Positions 56,152 through 64,000 of a stretch of 64,000 nt of DNA are shown piece by piece; the first letter of the stretch is position 1; each line of letters begins with the position of its first letter. The stretch is taken from assembly GCA_001695595.3 (NCBI GenBank), contig MBPM02000093.1, positions 1-64,000 on the forward strand, given 5' to 3'. The notes below the pieces were generated by a model. The model was given only the letters and a program-made list of their open reading frames with translations, made no database searches and had not been told where the DNA came from. This stretch comes from Plasmopara viticola (lineage: Eukaryota; Oomycota; Peronosporomycetes; Peronosporales; Peronosporaceae). The translations under genes and the position numbers were made by a program.

Positions 56152-56789
56152 TTTGATTTAGCGTGACTCAAGTGCGCGAATGATACTTCTACCTTTTAAA
56201 AACGTCTCAAGATGAAGGAAAGGGTTTTACCACGTCATTTTCTACTTCTTATTGTCGCGCTTGTACTATTGAAGGATCGTTAATGAGACCTCTACACACA
56301 CTAGCTTACTAATAAAGGGTGCGCAGCAGTTTCAAGTCTTCCTTTCCCAAACAATTTCCATCACTGCGATTATCAGATCGTATGGTGCTAAAAAGATACA
56401 AAGCCCATGCATCGTTCTATGGATAGTGAGATTGCGTCACTTGAACATATGCCGATCAGCCGCCTCATATCCAGCTGCTGGATATCCCGTACAAAGTCGT
56501 GCTGGAAGAAGAATTACAGCAAGGGGGGCTAAAATGTCGCTTACGTGCGGGGCTTGAGGGTCATGATATATTTCCACAAGACTGTTGCTTAGTCCTGCGA
56601 GCATTCTTCCAGATCGAGTTTGTACGGGATTTTGAAACGATGGATGTGGAGCTGCTAATCGTGCATATGGTTTATTGATACAATCTCACTATCTATGGGA
56701 AATTGCATGGGCTCTGCATCTTTTTACGATTCAAAGACCTCGATGGAATCCGCACACTTAATTAATGCATAAGTCGAATAAATGGGTCA
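56152..56789. other. Spacer between convergent effector genes
   Basis: Holds the 3' ends of both effector genes and the foldback repeat listed at 56389-56728; no other gene. Confidence 0.6.
56389..56728. repeat. Foldback repeat (about 340 bp)
   Basis: Imperfect inverted arms: GATACAAAGCCCATGCATCG...GGATAGTGAGATTG on the left matches CAATCTCACTATC...GCATGGGCTCTGCATC on the right, and an inner pair (GATATCCCGTACAAAGTCG...GAAGAA with TTCTTCCAG...TTTGTACGGGAT) is also inverted. The centre is unpaired. A MITE-like foldback or an inverted duplication are both possible. No flanking duplication was found. Confidence 0.7.
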
Positions 56790-57689
56790 CTATCTGTCAT
56801 CAACGTTACCGAACCTACCAGGTTTAAACCATTTAGGCAAACCATCCAAGGGGTCAATTTCACCGGTCAAGTCTGGGACTTTTGGGTCTTTTTGCGGCGT
56901 TTTTCCAGTGTCCATCAACTTGTAGTAATGCGTCTCCCCAACCTGTGGCAAACCCTCTTTGTCGATCAATGCAGCGTTAAAATTAGGACTTCGTGGAGCC
57001 AAAACGCTGTTCGAACGCTGGAACACTTCCAAGCGTCCTGCAGCGTTGAAATTAGGACTTCGTGGAGCCAAAACGCTATTCGAACGCTGGATCACTCCCG
57101 TGCGTCCTGCACCCTTGAAATTAGGACTTCGTGGAGCCAAAATGCTATTTGAACGCTGGAACATTTCCGAGCGTCCTGCAGCTTCAGGTCCCTTTGATAC
57201 CTTTAATGGCACAAGCAACGTATGCTCAGTGTTCTCAGATTTTCCAGCATTATGCGCCCGCACATCTTCTGCCAAGATTTTAGTAGCATCTGGTAGGACC
57301 TTCTCGCCATCCTGCAAGTTGGTAGCAATCGCCGCCTCCGATGGGATCGAGGAGGTTGGTGATGTTTTCTGGTAGCCCGCAGTCGAGACGGGCCCCCTCG
57401 TCGCCGTGCTCATCGCGGTTTTCCTATTCCATCTAACTGCTCGTGCTCTAAAGCCGAAAAGACGCTTAAAATTAATGTACAGTCTCTTTAGCAGAGCATG
57501 GACCCATTGGATCGAAAACCGTTCCTCCGTGCCTTGCTCAGCTCGTGACACCCGATTCGAGTCCGTGTCGCTCACTTTTTCGGATAGAAGACGAGCAGAA
57601 GGCACACCTACGTTCGACTCGGCAGGAACGAGTACCACGCACGTGGCCAGAGCGACGGCAGCAAGCGAGATTAGGACAACCAAGCGCAT
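56790..57689 (-). CDS. Secreted RXLR-EER-like effector candidate 2, with internal tandem repeats
   Basis: 299 residues. Signal peptide (about 1-23), degenerate RXLR (RLLS, 33-36) and EER (55-57). It aligns with effector 1 along most of its length, including QDGEKVLPDA and the C-terminal TPQKDPKVPD and DGLPKWFKPGRFG. What differs is a block at residues 172-240: three perfect-length 23-residue repeats, each with QRSNSxLAPRSPNF. Effector 1 has one weak equivalent (ELMERPNRV...FDAA). The 69-bp DNA units are highly similar, so the expansion is recent. A core-promoter-like element lies about 25-43 bases before the ATG. A secreted host-directed role is inferred from motifs; no function can be assigned. 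Confidence 0.8.
   Translation of the reverse strand: MRLVVLISLAAVALATCVVLVPAESNVGVPSARLLSEKVSDTDSNRVSRAEQGTEERFSIQWVHALLKRLYINFKRLFGFRARAVRWNRKTAMSTATRGPVSTAGYQKTSPTSSIPSEAAIATNLQDGEKVLPDATKILAEDVRAHNAGKSENTEHTLLVPLKVSKGPEAAGRSEMFQRSNSILAPRSPNFKGAGRTGVIQRSNSVLAPRSPNFNAAGRLEVFQRSNSVLAPRSPNFNAALIDKEGLPQVGETHYYKLMDTGKTPQKDPKVPDLTGEIDPLDGLPKWFKPGRFGNVDDR
56970..57176 (-). repeat. Three 69-bp coding tandem repeats in effector 2
   Basis: Units at 56970-57038, 57039-57107 and 57108-57176 each encode 23 residues, keep the reading frame and differ at only a minority of positions. Each begins on the plus strand with TGCAGCGTT or TGCACCCTT. Confidence 0.92.
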
Positions 57690-57713
57690 GAGTTGCGAAG
57701 GAGACTGTCGGGA

Positions 57714-57732
57714 TTAAATCTAGAAATGAGAC
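57714..57732 (-). promoter_or_regulatory. Oomycete initiator-like element before effector 2
   Basis: On the minus strand TCTCATTTCTAGATTT resembles the oomycete initiator consensus GCTCATTYYNCAWTTT, with mismatches at the first base and at the CA. The spacing of a few tens of bases to the ATG suits a transcription start. Confidence 0.45.
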
Positions 57733-58549
57733 GCTTGAATAATTTCTTGGTGCATACATAATAGGACGGACATGTACAGTTTGTCCAGTACTTTACTCTT
57801 GAAAGTAGGGACTATTGCAACAAGGTGACTCGATTTGCCAGAATGTGGTACGAAACACTGGTACAAACTAGACGATCGGGAAATCCACTTTGTTGGGTGA
57901 CTTTCACATGTCACATGGTCTGACGTACAGTGCGAGTCCATGGCCCAACTGCGCGCAAAGCAATCTGATCGCGCCAAACAAAATAAAACATGTTCCAATC
58001 GCGTCTAAGCTTTAGAAACGGCTTATTTTTCTGCGTGTGAGCTCAAAATCAAACGTCAGCTTACCCGTTGCATCATATTAAGTTGCTACTTCCAGTAGTC
58101 TAAACTCACGGCGTAGAAAATTACTGCTATATCTATTTGCGATTTAAGTGCTCCAATCGAATGTGGAGTGTTTGCGTGCCCAAAGTATTACGTATACCAG
58201 TTTGGACTAGTGGAATCAAAAGGAAAAGTATAATCTGATTTTGTACCAGTTTTTCTGCATTTTGTATCACACTTCGATCATATCAACCAAGACCACGAAA
58301 CAGTCCTTCACCTGTTGATCGTTGCAACACTTCTCTGTGCAAGGTGTAGTTTGGTCCCGTCACAGACACTTTTTAGTTGTGCTTTTATAGGACTGTCTTT
58401 AATATTTCCGACGATGTGCTTGCCAGGTGCGGACAGCGAGTGAGAAATGTATTCTAAATGTTGACAGTATAATGAGCTTTGGGGCCGATTATGCAGGCTT
58501 TTCAAAATGGCAACGGTAGTGTCTGATAGACAGAAATTTTGAAGGAAAA
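57733..58549. other. Intergenic upstream of effector 2
   Basis: AT-rich, about 800 bp, no recognised gene. It presumably holds the rest of the effector 2 promoter. Confidence 0.5.
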
Positions 58550-58559
58550 CAATGACTAA

Positions 58560-59720
58560 TTTTCGGAAAAGGTTGGGGTGACGCCCTCCTTCCAAGCGCG
58601 GGGGCTAAATGCTCGCGCGCTTCGGGCAGGTGCTCTCGGCATCTGCAGGTCTCTAACGAGTCTCACCCTCGACGCGACAGTCTCCAGCACCAGGCCAAAC
58701 CCCCTTCCACGCCCTTAACCGCGCCAACCGCATCCGGATTGGCTCCTTTCATGTGAATTCTCTAGGTTCGAAGCGCAAGAAGCACGAAACACTCCCCGAA
58801 GATCTCCGGCGCTACCGCGTCGATATCCTTGGCCTCCGAGAAAACAAGATCTACGATAGAGGTGAGCACCGCATTGATGACTTCCTTCTAACCTTAAAAA
58901 AAAAAAAAAACCAAGCCAAGACCGAAGTCACCGAAATCCGCCGCCACTGCAACCCGTCGGGCGCCACTCGACACGCCCGATCCCGAGAAGAAACCTGGCG
59001 CCACACTAAGAAGCTCGGAACACTCCTCGGCGATATTGAAGATCTATCCCGATGCAAGTCCCTGGCCACCCTCGCGCTCCACCGCCTCTGGTCCGTCTGG
59101 CTCCGCCCCACGCTCATCTCACACAAGACCCGCATTCGATTGTACAACACCTACGTTTTACCGATTCTGCTGTACAACTGCGCCACCTGGGCTCTTACCA
59201 AGTCAGAGTTCCACGGCCTCGAGAGTTTCCATCGCCGCCAGCTTCGCTACGCTCTTGGCTATCGCTACCCCCGACACATTTCGAATGCAAGACTCTACGA
59301 CCTCTGTGATGAGCGGCCGCTGAGACTACGACTGACACAAGCTCGCTGGCGCCCGTTTGGCCATGTACTTCGCCGCAATCCCGACATTCCAGCTAACCTC
59401 CAGATGCGTGCCTACTTCTTCTCCACCGCAGCAAAATGGCGCGGACGTCCCCGCACCACGCTCCCCTCAACACTCGACCACAACCTTGTTTCCCGTGGCT
59501 CCGGCTTTCGACTCCGGATAGCACAATACCTCGAAGTGGTACGTACCCTTGCACAAGACCGAAAGAAATGGAAGACCCTCACGACCTCGGTGCTGGATGC
59601 ACTGCCCGCCGAACGAGACCCGACGTATGCGGACACCACTCTATGCCGTGGACTAGCCAGACTGAGCCTAGCACGTGCATAACTTGGCAACGCGATAACG
59701 TAATACATTACATTACATTA
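58560..59720 (+). mobile_element. Internally deleted LINE, 1.16 kb
   Basis: A non-LTR retrotransposon copy with both ends kept: it begins TTTTCGGAAAAGG like the other copies and ends in an ACATT pentanucleotide tail, with a 10-bp target duplication CAATGACTAA (58550-58559 and 59721-59730). The central EN-RT region is missing. It is the longest local member and shows the parent was a LINE. Confidence 0.9.
58753..59682 (+). pseudogene. LINE ORF remnant: endonuclease start fused to RT C-terminal region
   Basis: A 309-codon frame beginning at a non-ATG codon. The first ~50 residues are the beginning of an AP-endonuclease domain (FHVNSLGSKRKKHE, LRRYRVDILGLRENKI). A run of 15 A (58896-58910) encoding lysines marks the junction, after which the sequence is the post-RT region typical of LINE ORF2 (NTYVLPILLYNCATWALTKS, RRQLRYALGYRYPR, FGHVLRR, and the terminal ADTTLCRGLARLSLA). 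The catalytic endonuclease part and the RT palm (including the YxDD site) are absent, so it cannot move on its own. The deletion kept an open frame. Confidence 0.85.
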
Positions 59721-59730
59721 CAATGACTAA

Positions 59731-60224
59731 AATCTTTATAACTGTGCCTATTGTGACAGCAGTAGACTTGAAAACCACTTTTAGGTGTTGTTTACCATAT
59801 TGAAGAACAATATCATCTTCTCGACTGTATAAACTAGGAATGTTCATGACAACTTGGTTTTCCAAAAGTGATCAAAGCCCAAGTTGCATTTCTACCAGTA
59901 TCGCGTAAAGTTAAGCACAAAGCACTAAACACATAGCGTGAAAGCCGAGCATCGCCGCAAGAGTCGCGAATGTATAAGCCATAGCCTCTTTGACAAAAGG
60001 TACCCACTATTCATTTTCGATTAGGCCACTGACTTTAGTCAGCGTCTTCGCGAAGCGATTCCACGAATATGACGACCCACAGTTGTGATTTTCGTACCTT
60101 GAACGCTCTGTTATTCACATCTAATAATACATAATGAGCGACTGGCCAAACTTAATATACGCAACAATGAAGTAACAATTCAAAATAAACCCGTGAAGAT
60201 TAGTCTGTTAGTAAAATGAAAGAT
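59731..60224. other. Intergenic, no recognised gene
   Basis: About 500 bp, AT-rich, no gene or motif recognised. Confidence 0.5.
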
Positions 60225-61818
60225 CTAAACGGAGCCCCCATACGCAGAAAGAAGCGCATCTCCATGAAATTGGCGCCAACCAGCCACTAATTCATCGTAT
60301 TCTTTTGGGTGGTTGCGATTAAACGCGACAGGATCCTAGTAGTAAAACATTTCAACAAACATTAGCAAGCGAAACAAGATAGCAGCATAATAGACAGATC
60401 CATACCTCGGCGAAGCAAACAAAAATGGTATGTAGTGCCGCAATGATCACATGAGCTAGAATTAAAGCCATGCTAAGACCGACCATAAAGCCCATCAAAG
60501 CCATCGTGCTGTAGACACTCAATCGAGACCCTAAAGCAGCAAACCATTCCATAGGCGAAAAGCGTACCATCAACATTCCAACACAACACGTGACAATTCC
60601 GACTCCCATGGCTCCAAATGTCAATGCACCCGACGTCAAATCGTCATTGATTACAGCCGTCCACCCGCGATTGTTAAACAAATCCATCACAGCCTTGCCA
60701 CTTTGGCGGAACGGATAACCGTACACACCGACGTAGACATATGCCCACTGATTCACGTATTCCATCATATTTGCCAAGCAGCTAAGGACACACTCGGCCA
60801 TGCAAGCAAGACAAGCCAACCCTCCATCATTCTCTTCACGTCCACGACGCTTCGCCGCATCTGCCATGGTCCTCAATGCCTGGAGAACAGCTACAATCAA
60901 AGATCCAAAGCAAATGGATCCAAAGCTCGTTGAGAGCGATCGATAAAGTGCTCCAACCGTCGCCTTTTGCGCATAAGGCTGGTACCACCAAGTCGCAATC
61001 ACTCCTGCAGTCGTGCACGTTAAAATGTTCTGCAATACTTGCTGTCCCCAGTATAGACCCACCAACATGTAGAAAACAGCAGCGTACGCGGGCAGCCCGA
61101 CACAGAGGCCTCCATGATTTCGTCCGCGACTAGCGAGATCAATCTCCCGATCACAATTCGGATCGGCTTCCACAAAGAGACGGTGCATGCCTAAGCTAGC
61201 AACATACCACAAAAACATCCACGCCAATTGCTGCAACACGAGGAGAAACGCCACTAAAAACACCGCATTATTTTCTTTTAATCCCGCACAAGCTGCCTTT
61301 AAATTTGCTGACGCAAAGCCAATTCGATTTTGTACCGCATAAATGTAACAAACATTAAGCGCAGCCATACCCACTAGAAAGAGCGCGGCCCAGGCATTGA
61401 CAGAGAACGTGGACACGGCAAACGCCAGCACCATGCCGACATTAAGCCAGAGAGCGACTTTGATCATAGAGGACGCATACACCATAAGCAGCTTCATCCA
61501 CGCCAGCGACAGTGCGGTACCGATCACACAGAGAAGTCCAATCATCGTCCAAGCCACTGAGTGTCCTTGCGGAATACGACCATCACTCCTGTTTTTACTC
61601 ATGTCGTCTTTTAAAGCAGGTACTCCTTTACATATTGCCAAAACGCTCAAGGTAACAACATTAATTAGAAACACGACCGCAAAAGCTGCATCGTTGCATT
61701 TGCCAGTAGACGACTCGGGGCGTAAAGTCGTGACGGAGTGTGGGTGCGGCGAGTGTTGCCTCTTTCCTCCACTTGGGCTCAAAAGCATCGGTTCTGTCTC
61801 GCTCACAGGCGTATACAT
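60225..61818 (-). CDS. Choline transporter-like protein (CTL/SLC44/PNS1 family)
   Basis: 507 residues from two exons: 61818-60406 and 60335-60225, with a 70-bp intron (GTATGG...CTAG). Splicing joins IFVCFAE to DPVAFNRNHPKEYDEL, the form the CTL C-terminus takes throughout eukaryotes, which supports the intron; reading through it instead stops at 60352. The N-terminus is cytoplasmic, followed by about ten to thirteen hydrophobic segments, with a large loop before the middle group and a Cys-rich GGLACLACMAECVLSCLANMM stretch near TM8-9. Known members export or import choline or related compounds at the plasma membrane or organelles; the substrate here is inferred. The ATG12 gene starts about 200 bp away on the opposite strand, so the two probably share a bidirectional promoter region. 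Confidence 0.9.
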
Positions 61819-62020
61819 GGCTTCAGAATCCGAGTCGGAGTCAGAGGATATAGCAGGAGCGGAGGCGGAAAACGTCTTGAAGAAGCACGAGATTGAATGT
61901 CACTTGGAAGTCGGTTGACAAATTCTTTTCTGTAGAGCAATCGAGATCAGACAAGTTCATGTGGTGCCCACAAGAACTCACACTTGTTTTTAATTGGCTG
62001 AAAGCAGGACGTGTTGCCTA

Positions 62021-62560
62021 ATGAGCGTTGTAGATGCAGAGAAAGATGCGGTGGCTGTTCGGCCAATGGGGCCGACAAAAGGTGCGCGAGCAGAGGTTGA
62101 GAATGTAAAGGCTCTAACGGAAGAGCTTTATCTGTGCTCCTTTTTTGATGACTGATAAAATGTGTGAGTTTGTGCTGTAGTGACTCTGCAGTTTGTGGCG
62201 GTGGGCAACGCGCCGCTCATGAAACGCACCAAATTTACTGTCAGTGGCCACGATGAGCTCAGTGTCGTGTATAAGTTCTTAAGAAAGCAGCTGCGTCTCA
62301 AAGACAGCGAGTCATTGGTAAAGCTTCACATGTGCGACAACACAATTGCTCTTTGACTGGCTTTTTAGTTCGTGTACTGCAACAGTTCATTCGCGCCGTC
62401 TCCTGGTCAAAGACTCAGCTCACTATTCGAGGTGCCAATTAAATATATCGTATTGAGTCGGCATTTTGTAAGAATGATGGTTATGTCGCTGAAATGGCAG
62501 AGCTTTCAAGTCGGCGATGTCCTTGTGCTAAACTATAGTCTTACGCACGCGTGGGGGTAA
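62021..62560 (+). CDS. ATG12: Ubiquitin-like autophagy protein ATG12, four exons
   Basis: Exons 62021-62104, 62192-62317, 62369-62431 and 62501-62560 give about 110 residues. Introns are 87, 51 and 69 bp. Exons 2-4 match ATG12: VGNAPLMKRTKFTVSGHDEL, YKFLRKQLRL, FVYCNSSFAPSPGQ and LVLNYSLTHAWG. The protein ends in glycine, the residue that is attached to ATG5 by the E1-like ATG7 and E2-like ATG10; the ATG12-ATG5 conjugate with ATG16 drives lipidation of ATG8. Exon 3's donor is GTGCCA, slightly off consensus, but its splice is fixed by homology. The exon 1 boundary and start are the least certain part. Divergent from the CTL gene and 78 bp from the end of the convergent JHY-like gene. Confidence 0.88.
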
Positions 62561-62638
62561 AAGGAATACAATTCATATAAATGTTATCATTTGTCTTGGA
62601 TATGACAAGTTACTAGCAAGTGGTAGAAAAAATGGACG

Positions 62639-63706
62639 CTAAGCTGACCCAACGAGAGCTTTGACTTCGGCGCGAGAGGCTTTGTGACGCTGTTGAAGCA
62701 ACTGCAGCTCAACATCAAGCTCGTCCTCATCTGATTCTTCGTCCGTGAAAGCATTCGAGCTTTTTGGCTCTATTGAGTTGGAGCGTATGTTTCTCGAGCT
62801 TGCACTCGAAACTTCAGCGTCGGTTTTCTGAGATAATCGAGGTTTTGGGACGCGTTTAGCAAAAGCTATTCCTTTTTCGCGTGTCGATGCAGGTTTACAC
62901 ACGACTAACTGTTCTCTCGGTGCGTCTGCAGGCTTCTTTGCCTGGGTATTCTTGTTTATGGTCCGTCGATTTTGCGAAAAAGCTTTCATGCGTTCAATCT
63001 TGGCACGCTTCTCCACCAATTCGTCTGTATTTAAATCTGGCTGCAGCTTCCCCAACTCGTAATATCCATCCGGTTTTTCTTTCTTGTATTGCGATAATTT
63101 ACAGGGTTCGTACTGAACAGGTCGAGCCTTGCGACTAAAGGCAAGTTGGTCCTTTGGATCGCTACCACCACTTTTTTCAATACTTTCCTTTAGAGAAGCA
63201 CGCTCTTGTGACGAGTTTTGCACGCGCGCGTTCTTGATACTGCATCCAAGAGGCTTGCCGTTTAAAACTTTGAAAGAAAGCTGGCTATCCGCGACACCTT
63301 CGCTTCCGCTACCTGATGTTTTCATCAGCTCATTATAATCGTAATTGGCTGCTTCACGATGGCTTTGAGATTGAAAAGTGGTCGTTTTTTCCTTTACAGA
63401 CACAACTAGGGACTCGCCTGTCGGGCTAAGGGAATGTTTGACCTCTGTCGATAACAGAGGTGCATTCTTGATAGCTACGACTTGAGCAACGTCAGATTGC
63501 ATCTTTGTTGGCTGTCGTAGCATGGTCTGCGCATCGTGGTGATTTTTGTTATTGTCACTTGAACGCAACGAGGACTTTTGCATTTGAGGCTGTGGTCTGC
63601 GCTTGGGTGCCCCAACACGGATTTCCTCGCTCCCGTCAGCTTTCTTCAGATGACCTTGTGCCGTCACAGTCGCAATCTTGCCCTGGAATCGGTCCAGGAA
63701 GCTCAT
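62639..63706 (-). CDS. JHY-like protein, putative cilium/flagellum-associated
   Basis: 355 residues from an ATG at 63706. Most of it is Ser/Lys/Gln-rich and predicted disordered. The recognisable block at 195-255 is RPVQYEPCKLSQYKKEKP, GYYELGKLQPDL and KRAKIERMKAFSQNRR, resembling the conserved Y-x-P-Y/C-x-L-x-x-Y-K ... ELGxLxPDL motif of the JHY (C11orf63) family of cilium-linked proteins. An acidic cluster (EESDEDELDVELQLL, about 325-340) is near the C-terminus. No TM or signal peptide. In vertebrates JHY is needed for motile cilia; a role in the zoospore flagellum is inferred. Convergent with ATG12, 78 bp apart. The family call rests on one motif from memory and needs a profile search. Confidence 0.6.
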   Translation of the reverse strand: MSFLDRFQGKIATVTAQGHLKKADGSEEIRVGAPKRRPQPQMQKSSLRSSDNNKNHHDAQTMLRQPTKMQSDVAQVVAIKNAPLLSTEVKHSLSPTGESLVVSVKEKTTTFQSQSHREAANYDYNELMKTSGSGSEGVADSQLSFKVLNGKPLGCSIKNARVQNSSQERASLKESIEKSGGSDPKDQLAFSRKARPVQYEPCKLSQYKKEKPDGYYELGKLQPDLNTDELVEKRAKIERMKAFSQNRRTINKNTQAKKPADAPREQLVVCKPASTREKGIAFAKRVPKPRLSQKTDAEVSSASSRNIRSNSIEPKSSNAFTDEESDEDELDVELQLLQQRHKASRAEVKALVGSA

Positions 63707-64000
63707 GGTGCTTTACTTACTGAGTTGACATAACCCATCGGGGCTAACAATAGCGTCCTATTCCCACTGTTTTATGTCGTCAAAGGCAAAGAGTCGCGAG
63801 AGCTTTCAATTTAGTCGTCGTCATCATTAACGCCATCATCGTAGCCCATAACAACAACTGACGAGGTACTTCTACGAGATTAATATTGTATCGGGCATTG
63901 AATCACTGTAATTTGGTTTTGTCCGGTCAAGATAAATGTTCAGACAATGTCGGAGCCTTTGGACAATATCAAGTTTTAATTGATATATGGTCTCTTTGCT
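63707..64000. other. Upstream of the JHY-like gene, window end
   Basis: Presumed promoter and 5' UTR of the minus-strand JHY-like gene. No further gene or motif recognised before the edge. Confidence 0.5.

Noticed and set aside
1..64000. CRISPR arrays, bacterial operons, riboswitches, tRNA and rRNA genes
   Set aside because: The genome is eukaryotic by introns, LTR elements and gene families; no regular spacer arrays or RNA gene folds were seen, though tRNAs are hard to exclude by eye.

Overview
The window looks like nuclear DNA of a plant-pathogenic oomycete (Peronosporales: Phytophthora or a downy mildew). Evidence: two folate-biopterin transporter (FBT) genes, an EF-hand CorA transporter, a membrane-anchored TKL kinase, two secreted proteins with degenerate RXLR plus EER motifs, spliceosomal introns of 51-87 bp, and islands of GC-rich coding sequence in AT-rich, repeat-littered DNA. 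The species cannot be named. A JHY-like putative ciliary gene at the right edge would fit a lineage that still makes flagellated zoospores.

Layout. 1-31 kb is gene-poor. It holds two members (7.0-8.0 kb minus, 20.1-21.0 kb plus) of a 14-cysteine, single-pass membrane protein family, a young Ty1/Copia retrotransposon (14.2-18.9 kb, LTRs identical by eye, 5-bp target duplication), and two short internally deleted LINE derivatives. 31-47 kb is the main gene island: third 14-Cys protein, FBT transporter, EF-hand CorA transporter on the minus strand, TKL kinase, second FBT transporter. 47-55 kb is AT-rich and contains decayed membrane-protein genes, a perfect 27-bp hairpin and a degenerate repeat array. 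55-60 kb has a convergent pair of paralogous effector candidates separated by a foldback repeat, with LINE derivatives on either side. 60.2-63.7 kb is a compact conserved block: choline transporter-like (CTL/SLC44) gene, ATG12 and a JHY-like gene.

How it fits together. The likely surface and membrane genes (14-Cys proteins, TKL kinase, FBT and CorA transporters) share GC-rich coding style and cluster in or near one island; a signalling link between the 14-Cys proteins and TKL kinases is a guess. The main novelty candidates are the 14-Cys ectodomain with a conserved cytoplasmic GW-containing motif, and a LINE family whose four local copies all keep both element ends and target duplications but have lost the middle. 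Four frame breaks (Copia twice, 14-Cys protein 3, CorA) each look like one missing base, three of them beside a run of G, so sequencing error should be excluded before calling pseudogenes.
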